Shown: piece after piece, positions 1-8,595 of the stretch
Layout of the letters: each line of letters starts with the position of its first letter
Numbering within the stretch: position 1 is the first letter of the stretch
Source: CAMLJR01 sp964631955
Lineage (GTDB): Bacteria > Pseudomonadota > Gammaproteobacteria > Pseudomonadales > CAMLJR01
Direction of reading: 5' to 3'
DNA: 64,000 nt
Assembly (NCBI GenBank): GCA_964631955.1
Contig: CAZWBA010000007.1
Span: forward strand, 1-64,000
The notes under the pieces: model-generated
What the model saw: the letters and a program-made list of their open reading frames with translations, nothing else
What the model was told of the DNA's origin: nothing
Databases searched by the model: none
Position numbers and translations under genes: made by a program

Positions 1-65
<65 letters not shown>

Positions 66-84
66 GGTATTCGCGGAGGACGGC

Positions 85-113
85 ATCATAATGACCGCCC
101 CCCCGGGTGTCAA
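85..113 (-). promoter_or_regulatory. sigma70 promoter of tRNA-Ala
   Basis: On the minus strand a perfect -35 TTGACA (108-113) and a -10 TATGAT (85-90) are separated by exactly 17 bases. The -10 is followed by a GC-rich discriminator, typical of stringently controlled stable-RNA promoters. The predicted start is about 10-15 bases before the tRNA 5' end at 65. The promoter lies between the gltX stop and the tRNA, so the tRNA can be transcribed independently. Confidence 0.85.
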
Positions 114-126
114 CCGCGCATCCGGG

Positions 127-1626
127 TTAATGCGCAGACGTGAATTTCGATAATTCCGCCGCTTCTTTTTCCAATGCCTTCAAACGCTTTTTACCGACGC
201 CGCCGAGCACCTCGATGGCGTGGCGCAACCGCGCGCGCGTCATGTCGGGACCGATGATCGCCATCGAATCCACGACCGATACCGACGAAGCGCTACCCGA
301 GATGGCAACGAACAGCGGCGCGAGCAGCACTTTGATCTTGATCTGCAACGCGTCGGCCAGCTGTTTCATTTCCGCAAAAATGCGATCGCGCTGCCAATCC
401 TGCAGCGCTTCGAGTCGCCACAGCACCAGTTGCAATATTTCAGGCAAACGCTCTGCGGAAAAATCCCTGTTATCGAAATTTGCCGGCGCTAACGGCAACA
501 TGCCCGAAACGAAGAAACTCGCGAGCGGCGCGAAATCGCTGAACGTTTCGATGCGCGTCTGCGCGAGCGGCAAAATCTTCAGCAACAAGTCGCGATTGAA
601 GGCCCATTCGTGAATGCGGTCGGCCAGTTGTTCGATGCTTAAATTTTCGCGCAGCCAGGTACCGTTCAACCAGCGCAATTTTTCGAGATCGAAAATCGGG
701 CCGCCCAGGCTCACGCGCTTCAGATCGAACTCCTTCAGCATTTCGTCGAGCGAAAATTTCTCGCGTTCATCGGGCATCGACCAGCCCATGCGCCCGAGAT
801 AATTGAGCAGCGCTTCGGGCAGGAAACCCATGCGCTGGTAATACAGAATACTGGTCGGATTCTTGCGCTTGCTGAGTTTGCTTTTATCGGGATTGCGCAG
901 CAGCGGCAAATGACAGAACTGCGGTATTTCCCAGCCGAAATATTCGTAAAGCAGTTTGTGTTTCGGCGCCGACGAGATCCACTCCTCGCCGCGAATCACA
1001 TGCGTGATCTGCATGAGATGATCATCGACGACATTGGCCAGATGATAGGTGGGCATGCCATCCGCTTTCAGCAGCACCTGCATATCGACCTGAGTCCATT
1101 CGATGGCAATTTCGCCGCGCAATAAATCGTTGACGACACAGGTGCCTTCGCGCGGCACTTTCATGCGCACGACGTGGGTCTCACCATTGGCGAGACGACG
1201 TGAAATCTCATCCTGCGTCAAGCGCAGGCAATGGCCGTCATAGCCGAGCTGCGATTGACTTGCCGTTTGCTCCGCACGCAACGCACCGAGACGCTCGCTG
1301 GTGCAGAAGCACCGGAATGCATGACCCGTTTCCAGCAGACGATCGCAATGCTCGCGATAAATTTCGCCGCGCTCACTCTGGCGATAAGGACCGTGCGGAC
1401 CGCCGACATCGGGGCCCTCATCCCACTCGAGACCCAGCCACCGCAGCGAATCCAGAATCGCGCGCTCCGAAGACAAGGTTGAACGCACGCGGTCGGTATC
1501 TTCGATACGCAGAATGAACTGACCTGCGTTGGCGCGCGCGAAACACAGATTGAACAGTGCGATATAAGCGGTGCCGACGTGAGGATCGCCGGTGGGCGAT
1601 GGCGCGATGCGGGTGCGAACAGTCAT
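127..1626 (-). CDS. gltX: Glutamate--tRNA ligase
   Basis: The enzyme charges tRNA-Glu with glutamate in the cytoplasm (class I aminoacyl-tRNA synthetase). The 499-residue length is normal for GluRS. Visible motifs are the HIGH-type signature HVGT at residues 16-19, the KMSKS-type KLSKR at 250-254, and a zinc-type pattern C106-x-C108-x24-C133. The open frame extends about 50 residues further upstream, but the ATG at 1626 was chosen because the family's N-terminus begins with VRTRIAPSPTG and an AGGA ribosome-binding site lies seven bases before it. The tRNA-Ala gene follows downstream. Confidence 0.97.
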   Translation of the reverse strand: MTVRTRIAPSPTGDPHVGTAYIALFNLCFARANAGQFILRIEDTDRVRSTLSSERAILDSLRWLGLEWDEGPDVGGPHGPYRQSERGEIYREHCDRLLETGHAFRCFCTSERLGALRAEQTASQSQLGYDGHCLRLTQDEISRRLANGETHVVRMKVPREGTCVVNDLLRGEIAIEWTQVDMQVLLKADGMPTYHLANVVDDHLMQITHVIRGEEWISSAPKHKLLYEYFGWEIPQFCHLPLLRNPDKSKLSKRKNPTSILYYQRMGFLPEALLNYLGRMGWSMPDEREKFSLDEMLKEFDLKRVSLGGPIFDLEKLRWLNGTWLRENLSIEQLADRIHEWAFNRDLLLKILPLAQTRIETFSDFAPLASFFVSGMLPLAPANFDNRDFSAERLPEILQLVLWRLEALQDWQRDRIFAEMKQLADALQIKIKVLLAPLFVAISGSASSVSVVDSMAIIGPDMTRARLRHAIEVLGGVGKKRLKALEKEAAELSKFTSAH

Positions 1627-1730
1627 GGAATTCCTGCGATGGCGATCTGGAAATCGGGAAAGAATCGGGCCGCGATTATACGGGGCGCTCCGGGCCTCGG
1701 CCACCCTCGCCCGCATCACGGCGTGCGCGG

Positions 1731-1759
1731 TTAACGGCAAAAACCGGCTGAAACATGAT
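1731..1759 (+). promoter_or_regulatory. possible sigma70 promoter of the tyrosine phosphatase gene
   Basis: TTAACG (1731-1736) and CATGAT (1754-1759) are separated by 17 bases, each matching four of six consensus positions. The predicted start lies about 30 bases before the ATG at 1796. This is a weak prediction made by eye; it sits in the divergent gap between gltX and the phosphatase gene. Confidence 0.35.
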
Positions 1760-1795
1760 AGTTTACGAAGAGATTTCACCCATTGAGAGCTTCAG

Positions 1796-2809
1796 ATGCC
1801 GACTCCCCCGTTAACCAGCGAACAGTTCGAACTGGAACGCATTGGCGACTGCGATTATCGATTGCACTGGCAACCGCGCACTGGCGTACACATCACCGCT
1901 GTCGATGCCGGCTGCACACCGGATGCGCTCACCGCACATGCGTCTGTCGACAATCTCGATTGCATCGCCGATGTTTTCGATCTCGCCGCCGCTCCCCGCC
2001 ATTTCTTTCGGGTGCAATTCGATAACGGTACCGAGCTCTTGCTCGCCGAGCGCCGCCTGACCTTACAAGGTGCGCCGAATTTTCGCGATTTCGGCGGCTA
2101 TACCACCGGCGATAATCGACGCGTGCGCTGGGGCCGATTGTATCGCTCGGGGCATTTGAATCAGCTCACCGACAGCGATCTCGATGCGATGGCTGCGCTG
2201 GGCATCGGACTTGTGTGCGATTTTCGCGACGTACAGGAGAGCGAGCGCACGCCAAATCGCTACGCTTCACACCATCGACCGCGCATCGAAAATCTGCCGA
2301 TTCTGCCGGGCAGCGCCTTCAATATTTTCGCGCAGCTCAACGGCAACGAAAACGCCGTTGCCGACGAAATGGCGCGCGTCATGATGAGCGTCAATCGCGA
2401 TCTTGCACTGGGACAACAGGATGCGTATCGCAAATTGTTTCTGCTGCTCGCCGAGCACGACGAAAGCACGCTGATTCATTGCGCGGCCGGAAAGGATCGC
2501 ACCGGCTTCGGTGCAGCGCTGATTTTATCGGCGCTCGGCGTCCCCGAAGAAACGCTATTGCACGATTATTTACTGACGCAAAAATATTTTCCGGTCGAAC
2601 GCGAAATAAATGTCGTTCGCAAAAAATACGGCCTCGATTTACCCGATGCAGTCATGCGCCCAATGCTTGAGGTGCGACAGGAATATCTGCGTGCAGCATT
2701 CGATGCCGTGCATGAGCAATATGGCTCACTGGAAACCTATCTGCGCGAAGCACTGCACGTCGACGGACCCATGCGCCGTGAATTGCGCCGAAAACTGCTG
2801 GAAGGCTGA
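1796..2809 (+). CDS. Tyrosine-protein phosphatase (Y_phosphatase3 type)
   Basis: This is a predicted cytoplasmic protein or phosphoinositide phosphatase of 337 residues. The catalytic P-loop HCAAGKDRTG spans residues 228-237, with nucleophile Cys229 and phosphate-binding Arg235. The NFRDFGGY signature near residues 95-102 and the general acid region CDFRD near 141 are also typical of the family. About 90 N-terminal residues precede the catalytic domain and look like a small beta-rich extension. A GAGAG element lies about seven bases before the ATG. It is followed 12 bases later by dusA, so the two may be cotranscribed. The substrate cannot be inferred. Confidence 0.85.
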   Translation: MPTPPLTSEQFELERIGDCDYRLHWQPRTGVHITAVDAGCTPDALTAHASVDNLDCIADVFDLAAAPRHFFRVQFDNGTELLLAERRLTLQGAPNFRDFGGYTTGDNRRVRWGRLYRSGHLNQLTDSDLDAMAALGIGLVCDFRDVQESERTPNRYASHHRPRIENLPILPGSAFNIFAQLNGNENAVADEMARVMMSVNRDLALGQQDAYRKLFLLLAEHDESTLIHCAAGKDRTGFGAALILSALGVPEETLLHDYLLTQKYFPVEREINVVRKKYGLDLPDAVMRPMLEVRQEYLRAAFDAVHEQYGSLETYLREALHVDGPMRRELRRKLLEG

Positions 2810-2821
2810 AGCGATATTTAG

Positions 2822-3832
2822 ATGAATACCGGATTCACCACGCATCGCTTTTGTATCGCGCCGATGATCGACTGGTCCGATCGTCATGCGCGTTTTTTTT
2901 GGCGTCTGCTAACAAAAAATGCGGTTCTTTACACTGAGATGATCACCACGGGCGCGCTGTTGCATGGCGCTGCTGCGCGCTTTTTGTGCTTCGATCCGAG
3001 CGAACATCCGCTTGCATTGCAACTCGGCGGCAGCGATCCCGCCGATCTGGCTGCATGCACAAAACTCGCGGAACAACACGGTTACGACGAAGTCAATCTC
3101 AATTGCGGATGCCCGTCCGATCGCGTGCAGAACGGCGCTTTCGGTGCCTGTCTGATGGCACAACCTCAGCGCGTCGCCGATTGCATCAAGGCGATGCAGG
3201 ATGCCTGCTCGTTGCGCGTGACGATCAAACATCGCATCGGTATCGATGATCTCGATAGCTATGACGCGATGGCGAATTTCGTCGGCACGATTGCCGCAAC
3301 CGGTTGCAATACGTTTATCGTGCACGCGCGCAAAGCGTGGCTGAGTGGATTGAGCCCGAAGGAAAATCGCGAAATCCCCCCGCTGCGCCATGCGGAGGTT
3401 TATCGACTGAAGCAGGAGTTTCCGCAATTAAATATTGTGATCAACGGCGGCATCGACAATATCGATGCGTGTCGCGAACATTTGCAACACGTCGATGGAG
3501 TCATGCTCGGACGAGCCGCCTATCACAATCCGTATTTGCTGAGCACGATCGATCGTGATCTGTTTGATGCCAATGCTGCGGTGCTCACGCGCGCTGAAGT
3601 GATCGAAGGTTTGCTACCCTACATCGAGAATGAAATAAAAGGTGGCGCGACATTGCATCACATCACGCGTCATATTCTGGGTCTCTATCAGGGCCAGCCG
3701 GGGGCACGGCAGTTTCGCCGCACACTGAGCGAACACGCGCCGCGAAAGAATGCCGGCATCGATGTTTTACTCACTGCGCTGGCCGCTGTCGAGCCCGTTT
3801 TCACCAGTGAAAAAATGAGAATTGCGCAATGA
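2822..3832 (+). CDS. dusA: tRNA-dihydrouridine(20/20a) synthase DusA
   Basis: DusA reduces uridine to dihydrouridine in the tRNA D-loop using FMN and NAD(P)H. The 336-residue protein begins with the family's APMIDWSDRH signature and carries NLNCGCPSDRVQNGAFGACL around residues 92-111. Cys97 sits in the position of the catalytic cysteine. It has the normal length and an intact TIM barrel followed by a helical tail. The stop codon overlaps the start of tal by four bases (ATGA), implying translational coupling. Confidence 0.95.
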   Translation: MNTGFTTHRFCIAPMIDWSDRHARFFWRLLTKNAVLYTEMITTGALLHGAAARFLCFDPSEHPLALQLGGSDPADLAACTKLAEQHGYDEVNLNCGCPSDRVQNGAFGACLMAQPQRVADCIKAMQDACSLRVTIKHRIGIDDLDSYDAMANFVGTIAATGCNTFIVHARKAWLSGLSPKENREIPPLRHAEVYRLKQEFPQLNIVINGGIDNIDACREHLQHVDGVMLGRAAYHNPYLLSTIDRDLFDANAAVLTRAEVIEGLLPYIENEIKGGATLHHITRHILGLYQGQPGARQFRRTLSEHAPRKNAGIDVLLTALAAVEPVFTSEKMRIAQ

Positions 3833-4782
3833 CGAACAAGCTGGAACAGCTAAAGAATATGACCGCCGTCGTCGCCGATACCGGCGATATCGATGCGATC
3901 AAACGTTTCAAACCGCTCGACGCGACAACCAATCCATCGCTCCTGTTAAAGGCCGCGGCGTTGCCTGCTTACCAACCGCTGGTTCAGCAGGCGAAAAACT
4001 GGGCCGCGCAGCAGTCCGGCTCGCGCGCGCAACAGTTGAGCGCCTGCGTCGATAAACTCGCGGTCGCGATCGGGACCGAAATCATTCAGATCATTCCCGG
4101 ACGCATTTCCACGGAAGTGGATGCACGACTGTCTTTCGATACGCGCGCCATGATCGAAAAAGCGCGGCGCCTGATCGATCTTTACGAGCAGGCGGAAGTC
4201 GACCGCTCGCGCGTGCTGATAAAAATCGCCTCAACCTGGGAAGGCATTCGCGCCGCAGAAATTCTCGAAAAGGAAAATATCAACTGTAATCTCACGCTGC
4301 TGTTTGGCTTTGCACAGGCTGCCGCTTGCGCCGATGCCGGCGTGACCCTGATTTCACCGTTTGTCGGCCGCATTCTCGACTGGTATTTGAAAAGCACGGG
4401 AAAAACAGCGTATGCGCCGGCAGAGGATCCCGGTGTCATTTCGGTGACGCACATTTTCAATTACTACAAACAACACAATTACAACACCATCGTGATGGGC
4501 GCCAGCTTTCGCAATATCGGCGAAATCGAACAGCTCGCCGGTTGCGATCGGCTTACCATCAGTCCGCAATTACTGCAGGAACTGGAAAACGATAGCGGCA
4601 CGCTCCTGCGCAAGCTAGACGCAAACAATACCGGCGACGTACTGGGTGCTCAGCACGATACCGAGGCCAGCTTCCGCTATGCGATGAATGAAGACGCCAT
4701 GGCTACGGAAAAACTGGCGGAAGGCATTCGTAAATTCGCAGAGGATCAGGTTGCGCTGGAAACACAACTGGGGGCGAGATAA
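3829..4782 (+). CDS. tal: Transaldolase B
   Basis: Transaldolase moves a dihydroxyacetone unit from sedoheptulose-7-phosphate to glyceraldehyde-3-phosphate in the pentose phosphate pathway. The 317-residue protein is colinear with the E. coli TalB family. It starts MTNKLEQLK, carries DATTNPSLLLKA at residues 31-42 and has Schiff-base Lys132 within IKIASTWEG. Its start overlaps the dusA stop by four bases and its stop overlaps the next start by one base, so all three genes probably share one transcript. Confidence 0.97.
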   Translation: MTNKLEQLKNMTAVVADTGDIDAIKRFKPLDATTNPSLLLKAAALPAYQPLVQQAKNWAAQQSGSRAQQLSACVDKLAVAIGTEIIQIIPGRISTEVDARLSFDTRAMIEKARRLIDLYEQAEVDRSRVLIKIASTWEGIRAAEILEKENINCNLTLLFGFAQAAACADAGVTLISPFVGRILDWYLKSTGKTAYAPAEDPGVISVTHIFNYYKQHNYNTIVMGASFRNIGEIEQLAGCDRLTISPQLLQELENDSGTLLRKLDANNTGDVLGAQHDTEASFRYAMNEDAMATEKLAEGIRKFAEDQVALETQLGAR

Positions 4783-5243
4783 TGCTGCGCAAACTCAAGG
4801 AATTATTCTGTACGTTCGATGTCGATCACGCTCCCAGCGAGCATGATCTGCAGCTGGCGGGCGCCGCTTTGCTGATCGAAGTCAGCACGGCCGATCACCA
4901 GCTCGATGTGCGCGAAGAAGAAGCCATCGTTACCGCCATCCGCAAAACCTATAGCTTGAGCCCCGAGGAAGTCGATGCACTCGTGCAGGAGGCGCATGTC
5001 GCCAGCACGAATGCGCCATCGTTATATGACTTCACGCGGGTAATCAATGAGCATTGCAGCGAAGAACAAAAATACGCGCTGATTCGTGAGTGCTGGCGTA
5101 TCGCTTTTGCGGATGGAAATCTCGACAAGTACGAGGATCATCGTATTCGCAAAATCGCCGATCTGATTTATCTGCCGCATTCACTCCTGATCAAATCGCG
5201 ACAGGAAGTGAAAACGAAGCTGGAAATCGTCGGTTCGCGCTGA
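4782..5243 (+). CDS. TerB-like (DUF533/tellurite-resistance TerB fold) protein
   Basis: This small helical protein of 153 residues contains two acidic helix-loop segments, ADHQLDVREEEAI near residue 38 and ADGNLDKYEDHRI near residue 111. They are the hallmark of the TerB-like fold that binds divalent metal. No signal peptide is present, so it is probably cytoplasmic. Its start codon overlaps the tal stop by one base. Despite the family name there is no tellurite operon around it, and similar proteins occur widely beside housekeeping genes. The function is unknown. Confidence 0.8.
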   Translation: MLRKLKELFCTFDVDHAPSEHDLQLAGAALLIEVSTADHQLDVREEEAIVTAIRKTYSLSPEEVDALVQEAHVASTNAPSLYDFTRVINEHCSEEQKYALIRECWRIAFADGNLDKYEDHRIRKIADLIYLPHSLLIKSRQEVKTKLEIVGSR

Positions 5244-5251
5244 CCGATCGG

Positions 5252-5737
5252 CTAACGGCAGGACTCAAGCGCGCACACCAGCTCCTGAAACTTTGCGCGA
5301 TTATTTTCATTCATGCCCATCAATACGCGATGCGCATTGAGCACCTTATCGCGCACATCGTTCTCGGTTCCATTGACGACGGGCAATTCGGCGAGATTGG
5401 CTTCGCTCGTTGGGCGCTGCTCGCGGATATCGAACACGCGCTCGAAACCCATCGAACGCAGAATGCGTGTGATATTCGGATTGGTGGAAAGCACGACGGG
5501 AATGAAGTTGTAAGTGCGCTTTGCGGATATGGCGAGCTTGGCGAGCTGGCCCAGCGTGGTGCTGTCGATATTTTCGGCTTCGCACAGATCGACGATGACG
5601 CTTGCGAAATGCGGCGTCGCAAACATGCGCTCGAAAAATTCGTCGAGGGCCGAACAGAACGTCAGCCGCACATCGCCCGTCAGCTTGATGACGAAAGCAC
5701 CGCTCTGTTGTGCAATGAGAATTCTGCCACTCTGCAT
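5252..5737 (-). CDS. hsbA: STAS-domain anti-anti-sigma factor (HsbA-like)
   Basis: The 161-residue protein has an N-terminal STAS domain (about residues 1-105) with the conserved phosphorylatable serine at residue 59 in NIDSTTLG, followed by a C-terminal tail. Proteins of this size and layout next to a receiver-PP2C protein match the HsbR-HsbA pair of pseudomonads. There the phosphorylation state of HsbA controls an anti-sigma factor for flagellar genes or a diguanylate cyclase. GGGAG lies eight bases before the start. It is downstream of the phosphatase gene on the same strand. The symbol is assigned from architecture and context. Confidence 0.75.
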   Translation of the reverse strand: MQSGRILIAQQSGAFVIKLTGDVRLTFCSALDEFFERMFATPHFASVIVDLCEAENIDSTTLGQLAKLAISAKRTYNFIPVVLSTNPNITRILRSMGFERVFDIREQRPTSEANLAELPVVNGTENDVRDKVLNAHRVLMGMNENNRAKFQELVCALESCR

Positions 5738-5769
5738 CGAATCATCTCCCGGCGGTCAACGCCAGTACT

Positions 5770-5885
5770 CCCCGGTAATCAACCCAGCTCACCTTTCGAT
5801 ACATCAACTTTCGACATTAACTCCTGAAACACCTGCTCTCGGACACCAGTTCTTCGACACACTCAACGCTTCGACACTGCAAACT
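5770..5885. repeat. degenerate CTTTCGACA-type short repeats between hsbR and hsbA
   Basis: At least four related units start with CTTTCGATA, CTTTCGACA, CTTCGACAC and CTTCGACAC, spaced roughly 15-17 bases within two clusters. They fill most of the 166-base spacer between hsbR and hsbA and have no coding potential of their own. They could be decayed tandem duplications or a protein-binding array. Confidence 0.4.
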
Positions 5886-5903
5886 GGCGTTTGACGCCGG
5901 CGA

Positions 5904-7082
5904 TCAGTTTTTCGACACCAGCAGCAGGGCGATATCGTCCGGCGCCTCTTTCACGCCGTGCAGCCCCAGCGCATCGACCAGGGCGTCCATCGAGTTGTAA
6001 CCGCCGCGCGCACTGTTCAGCAGCGCCTCTTCCTTCGCCAGCAGCCCATCGGCCTGAATGGTTTCCAGAATGCCGTCGGAACAGAGCGTCAGCACGAAGC
6101 GCGACGGCAGCTTCATGGCCTGCTCGGTGTATTCGGCGTCTTCGAACAGGCCGACCGGAGGATCGTCGCCCCGGAGGTAGCTACACCCCTCCTTCGACCA
6201 CAGGATCGGTGCCGGCAGATGCCCGGCGACGCTATAAATGAGCGAGTTGTCCGCCGTATTGAGCGCGCAGACGCACAGCGTCACATGCTTGCCGATTTCG
6301 GTCGCCAGCAGTTCGCGATTGGCGCGAGCCAGCATACCCGCAGGCGACAGCACCGTGGGGTCGGACCAGCGGCCATAGTCACTGCGTTTGCGGGCGAACA
6401 GATTCTTCAGCAGCACCGTTAAAAACGCCGAAGATGCGCCGTGCCCGGAGACATCGGCGATAAAAAACACGATATGGCTTTCGCCCACGGTGAAGTAATC
6501 GACAAAATCGCCGCTCAGAAACAGCGACGGAAAAATCCGGTGGCTGACGTGATAGTCGGCCTGCGCCAGCGGTCGCGCGGGGAACATCTTGAGCTGAACA
6601 TGCCGGCCCGCCTGCTGATCCTGCTGCAACGCGCTCAGACTCTGCCGCAATTCGCGGTTGGCTTCTTCCAGCTGCTGGCGATACCGGTGGTTTTCGCGCT
6701 GCAGACGATTCTGCTGCAGGCTGCGAGCGACCGCGTGTTCGAGCACTTCGAGATCGGTAATGGGTTTGATGAGGTAATCACTGGCGCCGTAACGCAACGC
6801 CTGCACCACATCGTTGGTCACACCGGAGCCCGAGACGACGATGACGGGAACATTGGCGGGATGCTGGCGAATGGTTTTGAGAACCTGCAGGCCGTCGATT
6901 TCGGGAAGCCTCAGGTCGAGCAGAACAGTATCGGGGGGGTCTTGTTCGAAAACTTCGAGACCACGGCGCGGATCGCCGATTTGTTCGACGGTATATCCGA
7001 GTTCCTGAAGATACGCGGCCATGCTGTCACGCACCGCGTCATCGTCGTCAATCAACAACAGACGATTGCGTTCACGCGGCAT
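5904..7082 (-). CDS. hsbR: Response regulator with PP2C/SpoIIE phosphatase output (HsbR-like)
   Basis: The 392-residue protein has an N-terminal receiver domain (about residues 6-120) with the acidic cluster IDDDD, phosphoacceptor Asp56 in LLDLRLP and the switch lysine in LIKPI. A coiled coil follows (about 130-175), then a SpoIIE/PP2C serine phosphatase domain with ADVSGHG and LCSDGILE. It probably dephosphorylates the neighbouring STAS protein when its receiver is phosphorylated. The frame extends 15 residues upstream; the ATG at 7082 was chosen because the receiver domain starts there. No histidine phosphotransfer protein is encoded nearby. Confidence 0.85.
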   Translation of the reverse strand: MPRERNRLLLIDDDDAVRDSMAAYLQELGYTVEQIGDPRRGLEVFEQDPPDTVLLDLRLPEIDGLQVLKTIRQHPANVPVIVVSGSGVTNDVVQALRYGASDYLIKPITDLEVLEHAVARSLQQNRLQRENHRYRQQLEEANRELRQSLSALQQDQQAGRHVQLKMFPARPLAQADYHVSHRIFPSLFLSGDFVDYFTVGESHIVFFIADVSGHGASSAFLTVLLKNLFARKRSDYGRWSDPTVLSPAGMLARANRELLATEIGKHVTLCVCALNTADNSLIYSVAGHLPAPILWSKEGCSYLRGDDPPVGLFEDAEYTEQAMKLPSRFVLTLCSDGILETIQADGLLAKEEALLNSARGGYNSMDALVDALGLHGVKEAPDDIALLLVSKN

Positions 7083-7355
7083 GACACTGACTCTGTAACG
7101 GCACCTGCAACATACCTGGCTGGGCACGATTTAATCGAGGCGGCAACACTACGCCCTTAGAATGACGCTTGCAAGAGCTTAGCCCAATGCAGAGAAAGAG
7201 AATTGTGCCGCCATATAAAGCTTTTAATGAAAATGCGCGCACCAGTTTCCGATGTGACATAAGCACTGGTGCGGATGCATCGCGACAGCTATCCTTGTCA
7301 CACCTATTCGCAAGTCGCATTTCTCATTTTTCAATAACAAACCGGAGGGCCGACG

Positions 7356-7658
7356 ATGATGCTGGAGCAGCGTGCCTACAGCGAAAAACGCAATTTTATC
7401 CGCATGAAGATCAACGCGCCCGTGGAGGTCGACGCAGGAAATGAAAAATTCACTGCGCGCTGCAAGGATCTGAGCGGCTCGGGAATTCTGATTCAAACCG
7501 ATCGGGCGCTGGCACTGGGCACTCCGGTTGAAATATTGATTCAGCAGGAAGGCGACAAGCTGACCCCATTTCGCGCCACCGGTGAAGTGGTGCGTGTCGA
7601 TCCGGTCAATCCCTCGGGGTTCATTCTCGGTTTATCGCTCAACGCCATTCACGACTAA
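7356..7658 (+). CDS. PilZ-domain protein, probable c-di-GMP receptor
   Basis: This single-domain protein of 100 residues shows both c-di-GMP-binding motifs. The RxxxR element is RNFIR near residues 12-16, and DLSGSG near 38-43 matches the (D/N)xSxxG motif. It therefore probably binds cyclic di-GMP and acts as an adaptor for motility or surface behaviour. A GGAGG ribosome-binding site precedes tandem ATGs at 7356 and 7359. It is divergent from hsbR; both belong to regulatory circuits often tied to c-di-GMP. Confidence 0.88.
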   Translation: MMLEQRAYSEKRNFIRMKINAPVEVDAGNEKFTARCKDLSGSGILIQTDRALALGTPVEILIQQEGDKLTPFRATGEVVRVDPVNPSGFILGLSLNAIHD

Positions 7659-7691
7659 CCCTGCCTGACTTACCGCTGCATGACGCCCGGA

Positions 7692-8504
7692 TTATTCCGA
7701 TCCGGGCTGAATTTCCTCTGCAGATGACTCTGCGGCAGGCCGAGAAGTCGCTGACGAACCGCCATCTCTGTCCACTTCATCGTATGAAAAATCATCGTCG
7801 CCGAAATTGTCCTGCACGACACCATCGTCGATGAGGAATTGACGTCGCTGCAGATAGGCGTCGCGAATGAAAATATAGCGGTCGCCCGTCACAAGCTCTT
7901 CCGCCCTAAGCAATTGCGCGCGCATATCGACTACGCGCACACCCAGCGCCTGATTCCGTGTCGGCACGTGATCGATACCTTCCGATACCGGATCGGTGAA
8001 AGAATCGGCCATCGAACCCACACCGTCGCGAATGGTGCGCGGCCCCAGCAACGGCACCACGAGATAAGGTCCCGAACCAACGCCCCAATACCCCAGCGTC
8101 TGCCCGAAATCCTCGTCATGCTGCTGCAGACCCATCCTGCTGGCGACATCGAAAAAACCGAGCAGACCGATCGTGCTGTTGACGATGAAACGGCCACCGC
8201 TCTCTGCGCTATTGACGAATTTGGCCTGCAACAGACTGTTCAGGATATTGCTGACTTCGCCCACGTTGCTGAACATGTGATGCACGCCGTCTTCGATAAA
8301 TTGTGGCGCGATGGTCTGGTAGCCCTTCGCAACCGGTTTGAGAAAATAACGATCGAGATAATCGTTGAAAACGTAAACCCGGCGATTGAACGGCTCCCAC
8401 GGATCGGGATTCGTATTGACATCCTGCGCACCGGCGGTTTGCGAAACGACTGCCGCCAGCGACAACACCCAGATTCTGATTGCGTTTTGCACACGCATCT
8501 CCAT
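7692..8504 (-). CDS. mlaA: MlaA-family outer-membrane lipid asymmetry protein, no lipobox
   Basis: MlaA pulls mislocalised phospholipid from the outer leaflet of the outer membrane and passes it to MlaC. The 270-residue protein has the family core DPWEPFNRRVYVFND near residue 35, then GLLGFFDVA and GYWGVGSGPYLVVPLLGP. A hydrophobic signal peptide occupies residues 8-26. It ends AAVVSQTAGAQD, which fits signal peptidase I; there is no cysteine to lipidate, unlike the VacJ/MlaA lipoprotein of E. coli. The acidic, serine-rich C-terminus is typical. An alternative start lies at 8498. No mlaBCDEF genes are adjacent. Confidence 0.9.
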   Translation of the reverse strand: MEMRVQNAIRIWVLSLAAVVSQTAGAQDVNTNPDPWEPFNRRVYVFNDYLDRYFLKPVAKGYQTIAPQFIEDGVHHMFSNVGEVSNILNSLLQAKFVNSAESGGRFIVNSTIGLLGFFDVASRMGLQQHDEDFGQTLGYWGVGSGPYLVVPLLGPRTIRDGVGSMADSFTDPVSEGIDHVPTRNQALGVRVVDMRAQLLRAEELVTGDRYIFIRDAYLQRRQFLIDDGVVQDNFGDDDFSYDEVDRDGGSSATSRPAAESSAEEIQPGSE

Positions 8505-8595
8505 TTATCGAATTCATTCAGTGAGTAGGAAAAATTTCCGGCTGTGAACGCAATTCACTATAGCGGAATTGTTCAGACTGTAAAAAAACAACTGG

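Noticed and set aside
4782..5243. Tellurite resistance function
   Set aside because: Only the TerB-like fold is present; there is no terACD context, so resistance should not be assigned.
7072..7320. 82-codon minus-strand frame with a lipobox-like LSSC
   Set aside because: It overlaps the hsbR start, has no ribosome-binding site, and the Cys follows a hydrophobic stretch only by chance. The tail lacks any protein-like pattern.
7685..7707. Rho-independent terminator after the PilZ gene
   Set aside because: The hairpin GCCCGGAT/ATCCGGGC overlaps the mlaA stop and has no T-run on either strand, so it cannot be called a terminator with confidence.
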